From Kitasatospora sp. Root107 (GTDB lineage: Bacteria; Actinomycetota; Actinomycetes; Streptomycetales; Streptomycetaceae), in assembly GCF_001424875.1 (NCBI RefSeq), contig NZ_LMCT01000023.1, positions 62,001-126,000 on the forward strand: DNA of 64,000 bases. The letters run 5' to 3'. The notes under the pieces were generated by a model. It saw only the letters and a program-made list of their open reading frames with translations. It searched no databases and had not been told where the DNA came from. Positions 7,918-16,265 of this stretch are shown here, one piece after another. A program made the translations under genes and the position numbers. Each line of letters opens with the position of its first letter. Within the stretch, counting starts at the first letter, position 1.

Positions 7918-9504
7918 TCAGGAAGCCCTCTCCGCCTGCTCCTGGAGCAGACCGGCGATCCGTGACTGGTCGTTGATGATGTCGAAGAAGCTGTTGATGT
8001 CCGGCGTGGAGGCACCGTTCACGGCCAGGTAGAAGGTGTGCAGCCGCCCGTGCCCCGCGTCGAGGTAGCCCCCGAGGGTCTCGCCGCCGACGGCGAGCCG
8101 CTCGTTGACCGCGTCGTACCCGATGACGGAGCCGGGCTTGGCCCACACCTTGCCCTTGCCGGGGCAGGTCGGGCAGCCCTCGCACGCGGTGGCCAGCGAG
8201 CCGTCCACGCCGAGGATCGGCAGCGCCTCGCGGAATCGGTCCGCCTCCGGGGTGCCCTGCCAGTAGTGCAGGATCTCGTTCTCCACCCGCGGGGTGACCC
8301 GGTCGACGGGGTTGCCGCCGCGGCCGTCGAGCAGCTGGACCTGGGTCGGGTCGATGCCCGCCTGGCGCAGGAAGCCGTTCAGCACCGGGAAGCCCCCGGA
8401 GCACTCATGGCTGCCCGCCGTGACGGCCATCAGGCAGATCGTGAGGTTCGCCCCGAGGTTGTGACTGACCTTCAGAATCAGCTTGCCGTACTCGGCGAAG
8501 ACCGGGGAGACATACGCGCCGACGCGCTGCGTGCCGTCGTACGTGGCGGGCAGCACACCGACCGGGTTCGGTCCGGTCGGCGGTGCGGTGACGGTGACAC
8601 CCGCCCTGGCCAGGGCCTCGATCAGGGCCGTCCGTCCGAACGCGTTCGGATCCTTGACGTGGGAGATCCGCAGGGTCGGCGGGGCGTCGGCGGCGATCGT
8701 GCCCGACAGGGTGATGTGGGTGCCGTCCGGGGAGGCCGCGACCTGGATGTCCGTGGCTCCCCCTGCGGCGACCGTCTGGACGGTCGACTCCACCTGGTAC
8801 GGCGCGACCTGGGGCCGCCAGCTGAGCTGAGCGGGCGCGCCGGGGGCGGCCGGGGTGGTCAGCAGATCGATAACGTTGTCGTTGACGATGAGCGGGTCCG
8901 GACCCGGGTCGAGCCCCTCGGAGGTGGTGAAGAGCCGCGGGTCGACGGCGAGGTCGCCCCGGATCTCGGTGAGCCCGGACGCGCGGACCTGACCGGCGAT
9001 CTCGTCCAGTCCGGCGAGCGGGTTCTCGGGGGTGAGGGTGGCGCCCGGGACGTCGTTCGCGTAGGTGTGGTCGATCGTGGTGAAGTCGACGCCGCCGTCC
9101 GGCTTGGTCCGGCCGCCCATCGTGAGGTCGCCCTGGGCGACCAGGACCAGCGAACCGTTCAGCGCCGTACCGTCGCGGTCGCCGATGGCCTGCACCGGCG
9201 TGGTGAACCGGTGCTCGCCGCCGAGGGTGTGCCAGGCCCCCGAGACACTGACCAGCTTGGTCGTCGAGCCGGGGATGAAGAACTGGTCGGCGTACCGCGA
9301 GTGGATCACCCGCCCGGTGGCCTCGTCGATCTCCAACAGGCCCCACTGGGCGTGTTGGTAGGCCGGTTTGCTCATGATCGCCGCGATCTCCGGGCCGAAT
9401 TCGTCGTACTGGTCGGGCGCCGGGCCCGCGGCTCCGACGGTCATGGCCGTGGCCACCGCCGTGGTGAGGGCGGTGGCCATCGTGCGCCAGCTTCGAGGGA
9501 TCAT
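7918..9504 (-). CDS. S13-family D-alanyl-D-alanine carboxypeptidase/endopeptidase (PBP4 type), secreted
   Basis: 528 residues. A signal peptide (MIPRSWRTMATALTTAVATA...) is followed by the S13 fold with the active-site SxxK in FIPGSTTKLVS and SxN in KVSHNLGANL. The third motif, normally KTG, reads AKPGSVIG. Just before it lies an unusual cysteine cluster, ACEGCPTCPGKG. The family trims or cleaves peptidoglycan cross-links outside the membrane. I start at 9504 because AGGTGG precedes that ATG and a signal peptide follows; the frame is open further upstream. Loss of Thr in the third motif may alter activity. Confidence 0.85.
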   Translation of the reverse strand: MIPRSWRTMATALTTAVATAMTVGAAGPAPDQYDEFGPEIAAIMSKPAYQHAQWGLLEIDEATGRVIHSRYADQFFIPGSTTKLVSVSGAWHTLGGEHRFTTPVQAIGDRDGTALNGSLVLVAQGDLTMGGRTKPDGGVDFTTIDHTYANDVPGATLTPENPLAGLDEIAGQVRASGLTEIRGDLAVDPRLFTTSEGLDPGPDPLIVNDNVIDLLTTPAAPGAPAQLSWRPQVAPYQVESTVQTVAAGGATDIQVAASPDGTHITLSGTIAADAPPTLRISHVKDPNAFGRTALIEALARAGVTVTAPPTGPNPVGVLPATYDGTQRVGAYVSPVFAEYGKLILKVSHNLGANLTICLMAVTAGSHECSGGFPVLNGFLRQAGIDPTQVQLLDGRGGNPVDRVTPRVENEILHYWQGTPEADRFREALPILGVDGSLATACEGCPTCPGKGKVWAKPGSVIGYDAVNERLAVGGETLGGYLDAGHGRLHTFYLAVNGASTPDINSFFDIINDQSRIAGLLQEQAERAS

Positions 9505-9663
9505 GAACCCACCTGTTCCGGGCCGCGCGCCCGGGCCCTGACGGTTACTCAGTCCTGGCAGGCATACCGTGGCGAGGCGGGCGACCGAACGTCCTGGCGA
9601 GCCGTTCACCCGCTTGCGCCGCATACTGCGGCCGACCGAGCGGGCGACCAGGGCCGGACGGGT

Positions 9664-11019
9664 TCAGCCGTTCAGGGCGGAGTCCGGGATCCAGGACCCG
9701 TGGATCATGGCGGGCACCCGGCGCGGCAGGTGGACGGTGGCGACCGGCGGGAGGGACAGGTCGGAGGCGTCCAGGACCAGCAGCCGGGAGGCGTCGGCGT
9801 TCAGGTCGCTGACCACGGTGAGCAGGTAGCCGGCGTCCTCCCCGGTGGCTCCGGCGGCCGGGACGAACAGCGCCTCGCTGGGCAGTTGGCCCACTCCGAC
9901 CGGACGCAGCTGTCGGGCCCCGGTCGAGCGGTCGTACTTGACCAGCGCGTGGTTGCCGATGCCCTGGTCGTCCGGGAAGGAGAGCGCGTACTGGTAGCGG
10001 TGCTCCCGGCCGAGGTACTCCTCGTTGATGGTCGGGAACTCCACCGTCAGGTCGTCGGTGTACTCCTCCCGGACCGTGCCGGCCACCAGGTCGACGGTCC
10101 ACCGCACGCTGCGGGAGCCGGAGTTGGGCTCGGCCCCGCGGTCCGGCGCACCCACCCACCAGTTCCAGGAGCGCTGCCAGCCGGTCCGCCCCACGGACGG
10201 GCCTTCGACCACGATCCGGCCCTGCCGGTCCTCGTAGGCGTTGGCGAGGTGCATCGCGTAGCCCTGGCCGATCTCGAACCAACGGACCTTGCCCGCACCG
10301 CCGTTGCCCTGCGGCATGATGCCGATCCGGGTCGGCTGGGTGTCGCTCCAGCCGTACGGGATACCCGAGTGCTCGGTGTGGTCGAAGGTGACCGATCCCT
10401 CCAGGAACACCACGTGGTGCTCGGTGATGGCGAAGTCGTGCTTCAACGCGGCGGTGGCGCCCGGGACTTCCTGACTGTGCAGCAGTTCGCCGGTCGGTGC
10501 GGCCACGTGGTGGATCAGGTAGGGCGGGAACGGCGAGGAGGCGAAGAAGTGCAGTTCGCCGGTGACCGGGTCCTCCTTGGGGTGTGCGGTCATCGCCGAG
10601 GTGAGCTTCCCACCGAAGTCGTACGCACCGACCGTCTCCAGATCGGCCGTCAGCTCGAACGGGAGGTTCGCCTCGCAGAGCGCCAGCAGGCGCCCGCCGT
10701 GCTCGATGACGTGCGTACCGGCGGTGCTGGCGGTCAGGTCCGGGCCCTGCTCGGTCAGGTACGGCGCACCGTCCAGCGCCGGGGTGTGCACCCAGCGGTT
10801 GCGGTACCACTCGGCGCGGCCGTCGCGGAGCCGGATGCCGTGCACCATGCCGCTGCCCTTGAACCAGTGGGTCGGGGTGATGCCGGGCTTGGGGTTGTGG
10901 CTGTTGCGGATCAGCCGGCCGGTCAGCTCGGGCGGCAGGCTGCCCTCGACGGTGAGGCCGGTGGCGGAGATCTCGTCGGCGACGGGGGTGTAGTGGCCGG
11001 TCAGGTAGGGCTTGTTCAT
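9664..11019 (-). CDS. Carotenoid cleavage oxygenase (RPE65 family)
   Basis: 451 residues. The four iron-ligand histidines expected of the beta-propeller are visible in TSAMTAHPKEDP, ALKHDFAIT, GYAMHLANAY and PAMIHGSW near the C-terminus. The N-terminus PPELTGRLIRNSHNPKP and the WFKGSGMVHGIRL segment are typical of the family. These enzymes split carotenoids, stilbenes or lignin-derived double bonds with dioxygen. The gene starts 48 bp after the stop of an MFS exporter on the same strand, and a TetR gene lies further upstream, so it is probably the enzyme of a TetR-controlled export/degradation operon. The substrate is unknown. Confidence 0.92.
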   Translation of the reverse strand: MNKPYLTGHYTPVADEISATGLTVEGSLPPELTGRLIRNSHNPKPGITPTHWFKGSGMVHGIRLRDGRAEWYRNRWVHTPALDGAPYLTEQGPDLTASTAGTHVIEHGGRLLALCEANLPFELTADLETVGAYDFGGKLTSAMTAHPKEDPVTGELHFFASSPFPPYLIHHVAAPTGELLHSQEVPGATAALKHDFAITEHHVVFLEGSVTFDHTEHSGIPYGWSDTQPTRIGIMPQGNGGAGKVRWFEIGQGYAMHLANAYEDRQGRIVVEGPSVGRTGWQRSWNWWVGAPDRGAEPNSGSRSVRWTVDLVAGTVREEYTDDLTVEFPTINEEYLGREHRYQYALSFPDDQGIGNHALVKYDRSTGARQLRPVGVGQLPSEALFVPAAGATGEDAGYLLTVVSDLNADASRLLVLDASDLSLPPVATVHLPRRVPAMIHGSWIPDSALNG

Positions 11020-11067
11020 CGGTGAATCCAGTTCTGTGAGAAGGGAGTTGGGTGATACAGCGAGGGT

Positions 11068-12522
11068 CTACCGGCCTGCTTCGGCGCGGGCCTCGATGCG
11101 GAGCAGCGAGTGATCGAGCGCACCACGGGTCAGCAACGGGCTCAGCACGGCGGCGACGGCGGCCACCCCGGCCGAGAGCAGGAAGACGGTCCGGTAGCCC
11201 TCGGTGAGGGCCACGGCGTACGGATGGCCGATCCCGTACGCCGCCGTGCGGGAGGCGGCGAGGGTGGCGAGCACGGCCAGTCCGACCGCGCCGCCGATCT
11301 GCCGAGTGGTGTTGACCAGGCCGCCGACGAGCCCCGCGTCCGCTCCCGGTACGCCGGCCACCGCGGCTGCGGTGAGCTGCACGAAGGCGATGCCGAGGCC
11401 CAGGCCGATCACGAGGGTGGGGCCGAGCACGTCGGCGGCGAAGCTGCCGTGCGCGGAGATACCGGACAGCCAGGCGAACCCGCCGGCCAGCAACGCCAGG
11501 CCCCCGGCCAGCGTCGGAGTGGGACCGAGCCTGCGAGCGATCCTCGGAGCCAGCGAGGACCCGATGATGTTCGCTGCCGCGAGCGGGAGTTGGGACAGTC
11601 CGGCCTGCAACGGGCCGTCGCCGAGGACCTGTTGCTGATAGAGCGGCAGGAAGAAGAAGAGTCCGATCCAGACCGCGCCCAGCAGGGCCATCAGCAGGTT
11701 GGCGGACCCGACCGAGCCGGTGCGCAGCAGGCGTGGCGGGAGCAGCGGCGCGGGGTGCCGACGCTCGGTGCGGGCGAAGACCACCAGCAGGGCTGCCGCC
11801 ACCGCACCGCTGACCGCCACCCACGGATCGGTCCAGCCGGAGCGGCCGGCCAGGGTCAGCCCGTAGACCAGCGCGACCAGGGCCGCCGTGATCGTGACCG
11901 CGCCGACCAGGTCGATCCTCCGCAGGCCGCCCCCGGACGGGGCCAGGGCGGGCACCAGGCGCACACCTGCCACCAGCACCAGCGCAGCGCTCAGCGCACT
12001 GGCGTAGAACACCGACTGCCAGCCCAGGCTCGCGGTCAGGATCCCGCTCAGCAGCACCCCGGCGGCGCCACCGCCGCCGGAGACCGCACCCCACACACCG
12101 AGTGCCTTGCCACGCCCCGGCCCCGGCGGGAACACCTGCATCACCAGGGACAGCGCAGCGGGAGCGATGGCCGCGGCGCCCACGCCCTGGACCGCACGGG
12201 CCGCCACCAGGTGCCCCGAACTGCCGGCCAAGGCTGCGGCCAGCGAGGCGGCGGCGAAGACCGCCAGCCCGGCGAGCAGGACGCGCCGACGTCCCAGCAG
12301 GTCGGCGGTCCGCCCGCCGAGCAGCAGCAGCGCGCCGAAGGCCAGACCGTACGCGTTGATCACCCAGGTCATCCCGCCGGACGAGAGCCCGACCCCGTCG
12401 CGGATGGCCGGCAGGGCGACGTTGACGACGGAGGTACTGAGCACCACGACGAACTGCGCGGCGGCCAGGACGGCGAGGACAGTGGCGGGTCGGGTGGTTC
12501 GTCCACCCATCGGCTCGGACAC
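11068..12522 (-). CDS. MFS drug exporter, DHA2 (14-helix) family
   Basis: About 484 residues with some 14 hydrophobic helices. Typical motifs are GGRTADLLGRRRVLLAG (motif A, about residue 70) and SLVMQVFPPGPGRGKALG. Family members export toxic compounds by proton antiport. I start at the GTG at 12522 (VSEPMGGRTT) because AAGGAG lies eight bases before it; an in-frame ATG at 12546 has no site. It is followed by a carotenoid oxygenase and preceded by a small ORF and a TetR gene, all on the same strand. Confidence 0.92.
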   Translation of the reverse strand: MSEPMGGRTTRPATVLAVLAAAQFVVVLSTSVVNVALPAIRDGVGLSSGGMTWVINAYGLAFGALLLLGGRTADLLGRRRVLLAGLAVFAAASLAAALAGSSGHLVAARAVQGVGAAAIAPAALSLVMQVFPPGPGRGKALGVWGAVSGGGGAAGVLLSGILTASLGWQSVFYASALSAALVLVAGVRLVPALAPSGGGLRRIDLVGAVTITAALVALVYGLTLAGRSGWTDPWVAVSGAVAAALLVVFARTERRHPAPLLPPRLLRTGSVGSANLLMALLGAVWIGLFFFLPLYQQQVLGDGPLQAGLSQLPLAAANIIGSSLAPRIARRLGPTPTLAGGLALLAGGFAWLSGISAHGSFAADVLGPTLVIGLGLGIAFVQLTAAAVAGVPGADAGLVGGLVNTTRQIGGAVGLAVLATLAASRTAAYGIGHPYAVALTEGYRTVFLLSAGVAAVAAVLSPLLTRGALDHSLLRIEARAEAGR

Positions 12523-12541
12523 GACAGCAACTCCTTGTGTG

Positions 12542-12566
12542 GTCACTCACTCACTCATTGGGTCAA
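12542..12566 (-). promoter_or_regulatory. Operator-like repeat in front of the MFS gene
   Basis: On the minus strand this reads TTGACCCAATGAGTGAGTGA followed by GTGACC. The TTGAC plus repeated GAGTGA pattern recurs before the small ORF and before the TetR gene (12783-12805 and 13401-13434). Confidence 0.45.
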
Positions 12567-12582
12567 AAACAAGGACCCCGGG

Positions 12583-12744
12583 TCACGCGCCCCGCTCGGC
12601 GCGCTCCTTGAGGTTGCGCAGCCGGTGGCCAGGCGATGCGCCGTCGGCCCGGAGCCCGCTTGACCACCGAGATGACGTCGGGCTGCCCGGACGGCCCGGG
12701 GCGTGCAGGTCGATTCCGACCGGGGCGGTGGTGACGGCGTACAT
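12583..12744 (-). CDS. Small ORF of 53 residues between TetR and MFS genes
   Basis: The minus-strand ORF begins MYAVTTAPVGIDLHAPGRPG and ends RLRNLKERAERGA. A good ribosome binding site (CTGGAGATTCTTC) directly precedes the ATG, and an operator-like repeat lies 40-60 nt upstream. The ORF has no recognisable domain and could be a decayed remnant. Its basic C-terminus looks helical. It is probably transcribed with the MFS gene. Confidence 0.35.
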   Translation of the reverse strand: MYAVTTAPVGIDLHAPGRPGSPTSSRWSSGLRADGASPGHRLRNLKERAERGA

Positions 12745-12782
12745 GAAGAATCTCCAGACGGTCCATGGGTAGGCGTATGTGG

Positions 12783-12805
12783 TTGATCACTCACTTGGCG
12801 GTCAA
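12783..12805 (-). promoter_or_regulatory. Operator-like repeat upstream of the small ORF
   Basis: The minus strand reads TTGACCGCCAAGTGAGTGAT followed by CAACC. It shares TTGAC and AGTGAGTGA with the other two sites of this cluster. Confidence 0.4.
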
Positions 12806-12835
12806 AAGAAACAGCCGGGCCGAGACCCGGCTGCC

Positions 12836-13399
12836 CTAGAAGTGCCGGATACCGGCGCCGAGCGTGCGCGCCCACGGGGCGTCCACCGCGTCGACGTCCA
12901 TCGACACCAGCAGGTGGCACAGCGCACCGACCGCGAAGAACTCCTGCACCTGCCGGTCGTCGCCGCCCGAGGCCCCGCGGACGTACTCCACCATGCGGGC
13001 GTACCCGGCCCGGACCGCATCGCGGATGGCCGGCTCGGAGACCGCCGCCGCCTGGGCGTGCAGCTGGACCATCAGCAGGTCGTTGTCGCTGATCAGACGG
13101 GCGTACGCCTCCCCCATCGCGTCGAGCACCGCCTCGGGCGAGGCGCTCGTGGCATTGGCCGCGCCGACCTCGAGGCTCCCCCGGATCCGGACGAAGCAGT
13201 GCCCGACGACGGCGACGAACAAGTCCTCCTTGCTGGGGAAGAGCCGGTAGACGTACGCCTGCGAGATCCCGGCCGCCTTGGCCACCTCCATCGTGCTGGT
13301 ACCGAAGTACCCCCGCGTGGCGAAGGCCCCGATCGCGGTGCGCAGCACCGTCTCGCGGCGCTCTTCGGCGGTGGACAGTTGGCGTGGTTGCGTTGGCAT
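12836..13399 (-). CDS. TetR-family transcriptional repressor
   Basis: 187 residues. The N-terminal DNA-binding domain shows RRETVLRTAIGAFATRGYFG, TSTMEVAKAAGISQAYVYRL and FPSKEDLFVAVVGHC, matching the TetR_N pattern. The C-terminal ligand domain is family-specific. The gene probably represses the downstream small ORF, MFS exporter and carotenoid oxygenase, and itself. No ribosome binding site precedes the ATG; a TTGACG / TTGAGT promoter spaced 17 nt would place the transcript start at the ATG, so a leaderless mRNA is likely. Confidence 0.93.
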   Translation of the reverse strand: MPTQPRQLSTAEERRETVLRTAIGAFATRGYFGTSTMEVAKAAGISQAYVYRLFPSKEDLFVAVVGHCFVRIRGSLEVGAANATSASPEAVLDAMGEAYARLISDNDLLMVQLHAQAAAVSEPAIRDAVRAGYARMVEYVRGASGGDDRQVQEFFAVGALCHLLVSMDVDAVDAPWARTLGAGIRHF

Positions 13400-13400
13400 G

Positions 13401-13434
13401 TGAGTACTCAACCACTCACACTCACTCGCGTCAA
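13401..13434 (-). promoter_or_regulatory. Promoter/operator of the TetR gene
   Basis: The minus strand carries TTGAC (13434-13430), two GAGTG repeats and the perfect 10-bp palindrome TGAGTACTCA (13401-13410), which touches the start codon. A repressor bound here would block its own leaderless transcript. Confidence 0.5.
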
Positions 13435-13458
13435 CACCTGACGGCGGATCAACTGCCC

Positions 13459-13944
13459 TCAGCGGTTCCGCAGGGCGTCCTGGCTGGCGACGTACTTCAG
13501 CATCAGGCGGGCGAACTCCAGCCGCTCCCCCTCCGGCCAGTCGGCGGTGATCGACTCGAAGGCGGCGCGCTGGTGGCGACGGAAGCGGGCCATCAACTCC
13601 CGGCCCTCGGCGCTGAGCTGAAGGACCGTACGGCGGCCGTCCTGCTGAGAGGCGGCGCGGATCAGGTAACCGGCGGCGATGCTGTCGGACACCATCCGGC
13701 TGGCCACCGACGGATCCACCCCCAGGTGGGCGCCGACCGCCCCGACGGTGACCTCGCGGGCCTCGCCGTCCTGCTCCGCGGCCTGCTCGGCCTCCAGGAC
13801 GATATTGAGGACCAAGGTCCGGCTCAGGTCCTTCTGGGAGACCGGATTCTCGACCTCCAGCAGGGCGGACCGTCGGAGTTTCCCGAAGGCCGGGCCCACA
13901 GTGTCCAGCAGTCGCTCGGAGGCGCTCGGCTCGTGCTTCGTCAT
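13459..13944 (-). CDS. MarR-family transcriptional regulator
   Basis: 161 residues. The winged helix covers about residues 55-125: VGAVGAHLGVDPSVASRMVS is the recognition helix region and QDGRRTVLQLSAEGRELMAR is the wing. It is divergent from an NmrA-like oxidoreductase gene, with two inverted repeats in the 108-bp gap, which suggests that it represses both itself and that gene. Confidence 0.92.
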   Translation of the reverse strand: MTKHEPSASERLLDTVGPAFGKLRRSALLEVENPVSQKDLSRTLVLNIVLEAEQAAEQDGEAREVTVGAVGAHLGVDPSVASRMVSDSIAAGYLIRAASQQDGRRTVLQLSAEGRELMARFRRHQRAAFESITADWPEGERLEFARLMLKYVASQDALRNR

Positions 13945-13976
13945 GGCCCCATCGTATCTGGATGACTCTATGAATA

Positions 13977-14014
13977 CATGTGTTGACATGAAAACGTGTG
14001 CATGCGAGCATGCA
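13977..14014. promoter_or_regulatory. Double operator region between MarR and NmrA-like genes
   Basis: Two dyads stand side by side: CATGT-GTTG-ACATG (13977-13990) and TGCATGC-GA-GCATGCA (13999-14014, perfect 7-bp arms). A TTGACA hexamer at 13983-13988 overlaps the first and could be the -35 element of the plus-strand gene. Confidence 0.6.
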
Positions 14015-14052
14015 TATGTCTTCACCAACGAACCCAGTGAACGGAACACTCC

Positions 14053-14898
14053 ATGACCATCCTCATCACCGGCGCCCGCGGCAAGGTCGGCCAGTCCGTT
14101 CTCGGCACCCTGCACGCCGCCGGTCACTCCGTCCGGGCCGCCAGCGCCAAGCCCGCCGAACTGACCGTCCCGGCGGGTGTCGAGGTCGCCGAGCTCGACC
14201 TCGGCCGGCCCGAGACCTTCGCCGCCGCGCTCCGGGGCGTCCGGCAGGTCTTCCTCTACCCCCAGCCCGCCGGCATCCACGAGCTGATCGCCACCGCCGA
14301 GGCCGCCGGTGTCGAGCACGTCGTGCTGCTCTCCTCCTCCTCGGTGCTCGGCCCCGACGCGGAGCAGGACGCCCTGGCGAGCCACAGCCTCCAGGTCGAA
14401 CGCGCCCTGACCGCCTCCACCCTCACCAGCACCTTCCTGCGCCCGGACGCCTTCGCCAGCAACGCGCTGGGCTGGGCCTACTTCGTCGGCCGGGCGATGC
14501 CGGTCCAACTCGCCTACCCGGACGCCGACATCGCCCCGATCCACCCCGAGGACATCGCCGACGTGGCAGTCGCCGCGCTCACCGGTGACGCACTCACCGG
14601 CCGCCAGGTCACGCTGACGGGCGCCGAGACCCTCACCTTCCGCGCGCAGCTCGCCGTCCTGGCGGACGCCGTCGGCCGGGAGATCCCGGTCGAGCGGATC
14701 ACCCGCACCGAGGCCGAGCAGCAGCTCGGCGGCTTCATGCCCGCAGTGATGGTCGGCGCGCTACTCGACCTCTGGCAGGCCGCCGAACAGCACCCCGCAG
14801 TCGTCGCCGACACCACCGAGACCCTGCTCGGCCGCCCCGCCCGCACCTTCCGCCAGTGGGCCGCCGAGAACGCCCACGCCTTCACCCCGCAGCACTGA
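14053..14898 (+). CDS. NmrA-like NAD(P)-binding oxidoreductase
   Basis: 281 residues. The Rossmann signature ILITGARGKVGQSVLGTL is at the N-terminus. The sequence lacks an obvious YxxxK motif, and the segment HVVLLSSSSVLGP with an extended C-terminal region is typical of NmrA/quinone-reductase-type atypical short-chain dehydrogenases. These sense or reduce quinones using NADPH. A second small MarR-like gene follows 18 bp downstream, and a divergent MarR gene precedes it, consistent with a redox- or quinone-responsive unit. Confidence 0.88.
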   Translation: MTILITGARGKVGQSVLGTLHAAGHSVRAASAKPAELTVPAGVEVAELDLGRPETFAAALRGVRQVFLYPQPAGIHELIATAEAAGVEHVVLLSSSSVLGPDAEQDALASHSLQVERALTASTLTSTFLRPDAFASNALGWAYFVGRAMPVQLAYPDADIAPIHPEDIADVAVAALTGDALTGRQVTLTGAETLTFRAQLAVLADAVGREIPVERITRTEAEQQLGGFMPAVMVGALLDLWQAAEQHPAVVADTTETLLGRPARTFRQWAAENAHAFTPQH

Positions 14899-14916
14899 CC
14901 TGGACCGGAGCGCATC

Positions 14917-15330
14917 ATGAAGCCCCATCGGGTACTGGCCATCGGCTACTGGCTCAACCGCACCGACCAGGCCCTCACCCGGCGGATGGACACGATGCTG
15001 GCCGAGTACGGGATCACCCGGATCGGCTGGCAGGTCCTGAACGTCGTCGCGGACGGGCCGCTGGTCACCGACCCCGAAGTGCTGGCCCTGCTGGCCGCCA
15101 ACGCCGACACGCCGACCCTGACCGACGCCGTCCGCACGGCCCTCGCCGACGGCTGGCTGACCCGGCCGGCCCCGGACCACCTCGCACTCACCACCGGCGG
15201 CCGCGCCCGGCTCGCCACGGTGGCCGAACGGGTCGCCGCCTTCCGTGAGTTGTCGATGACCGGCATCTCCCCCGAGGAGTACCGGACCGCCGTCAGCGTG
15301 CTGGAACGGATGACCGGGAACCTGGCCTGA
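14917..15330 (+). CDS. Small MarR-like winged-helix protein
   Basis: 137 residues. The pattern MKPHRVLAIGYWLNRTDQAL, ITRIGWQVLNVV and LTTGGRARLATVAERV follows a MarR fold, but the region of the recognition helix is unusual and short (PTLTDAVRTALADGWL). It lies 18 bp after the NmrA-like gene with a GGACCGGAG site, so both are probably one operon. The protein may sense the product of the reductase or act as a degenerate partner of the other MarR protein. Confidence 0.7.
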   Translation: MKPHRVLAIGYWLNRTDQALTRRMDTMLAEYGITRIGWQVLNVVADGPLVTDPEVLALLAANADTPTLTDAVRTALADGWLTRPAPDHLALTTGGRARLATVAERVAAFRELSMTGISPEEYRTAVSVLERMTGNLA

Positions 15331-15401
15331 ACTCCTGCACCGTCACCGCTTCTCTCCCTCAAGTCCTTGTCTGCGCAACGATGGTGATGTTGAGTCAGGA
15401 C

Positions 15402-16163
15402 ATGATTGTCGAGTACATCCGGTACCGGATCGCCGAACCGCAGCGCGCCGCCTTCGAGCAGGCGTACCTCCGAGCCGCCGACCCGCTCGGCGCGGCCGAG
15501 CAGTGTGTCGACTACGAGCTGGCCCGCTGTACGGAGGAGCCGGCCGCCTACGTCCTGCGGATCCGCTGGACCTCCGCCGAGGACCACCTCGGCGGCTTCC
15601 GCAAGGGCGAGCACTTCGCCGCCTTCTTCGCCGAGATCAAGCCGTACGTCGAGTCGATCGAGGAGATGCGCCACTACGAGGTGACCTCCGTCGAGGGCAA
15701 GGGCGGATCGACACCGACCCTGTACGAGTGGGCCGGTGGCGCCGACGCCTTCGACCGGCTGTTCACCCGCTTCTACGAGCGCGTCCCCGAGGACGAGATC
15801 CTCGCCCCGGTGTTCGCCGGGATGGACCCGCAGCACGCCCAGCACGTGGCGGCCTGGCTCGGCGAGGTCTTCGGCGGCCCGGCCCGCTACAGCACCGAGC
15901 TCGGCGGCCACCGGCACATGGCCTCCCGGCACCTCGGCCGGGGCGTCACCGAGCAGCAGCGCAGCCGCTGGGTCGCCCTGCTGCTGGACACCGCCGACCA
16001 GGTCGGCCTGCCCGCCGATCCGGAGTTCCGGGGCGTCCTCGCGTACTACCTGGAGTGGGGCACCCGGATGGCGCTGATCTACTCGGGCCCCAATCCGCCG
16101 CCGCTTCCCGAGACCCCGATGCCGCGCTGGGACTGGGGCATCACGCCGCCGTACCGGGGCTGA
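15402..16163 (+). CDS. Fusion of ABM monooxygenase-like domain and group II truncated haemoglobin
   Basis: About 253 residues. Residues 1-95 form an antibiotic-biosynthesis-monooxygenase (ABM) ferredoxin-like fold beginning MIVEYIRYRI. Residues 105-240 are a group II (O-type) truncated haemoglobin: GGADAFDRLFTRFYERVPED, LAPVFAGMDPQHAQHVAAWL and the proximal-His region GHRHMASRHLGRGVTEQQRS, with Trp in WVALLLDTAD. Truncated haemoglobins bind O2, NO or peroxide; ABM domains act on aromatic substrates or haem. The upstream frame is open to 15381; no clear ribosome binding site is present, and the family N-terminus decided the start. Confidence 0.88.
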   Translation: MIVEYIRYRIAEPQRAAFEQAYLRAADPLGAAEQCVDYELARCTEEPAAYVLRIRWTSAEDHLGGFRKGEHFAAFFAEIKPYVESIEEMRHYEVTSVEGKGGSTPTLYEWAGGADAFDRLFTRFYERVPEDEILAPVFAGMDPQHAQHVAAWLGEVFGGPARYSTELGGHRHMASRHLGRGVTEQQRSRWVALLLDTADQVGLPADPEFRGVLAYYLEWGTRMALIYSGPNPPPLPETPMPRWDWGITPPYRG

Positions 16164-16218
16164 CCGCCCGTCAGGCCCTCCGGCGAGGTCTCAGCTCCAG
16201 CCCCGTTCCTTGGACAGC

Positions 16219-16256
16219 AGCCGGCGTCGGGGGGTGTCCGGGCCCCGACGCCGGCT
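16219..16256. terminator. Bidirectional terminator
   Basis: AGCCGGCGTCGGGG (16219-16232) pairs perfectly with CCCCGACGCCGGCT (16243-16256) around a 10-nt loop, between convergent genes. Confidence 0.8.
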
Positions 16257-16265
16257 CGGAACAGC

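Noticed and set aside
8038..11025. Plus-strand open frame of 995 codons
   Set aside because: Antisense shadow of the carboxypeptidase and oxygenase genes; no family motifs.
9545..12550. Open frame of 1001 codons spanning the oxygenase and MFS genes
   Set aside because: It is out of frame with both real proteins, has low-complexity Arg/Pro/Gly composition and no start signal.
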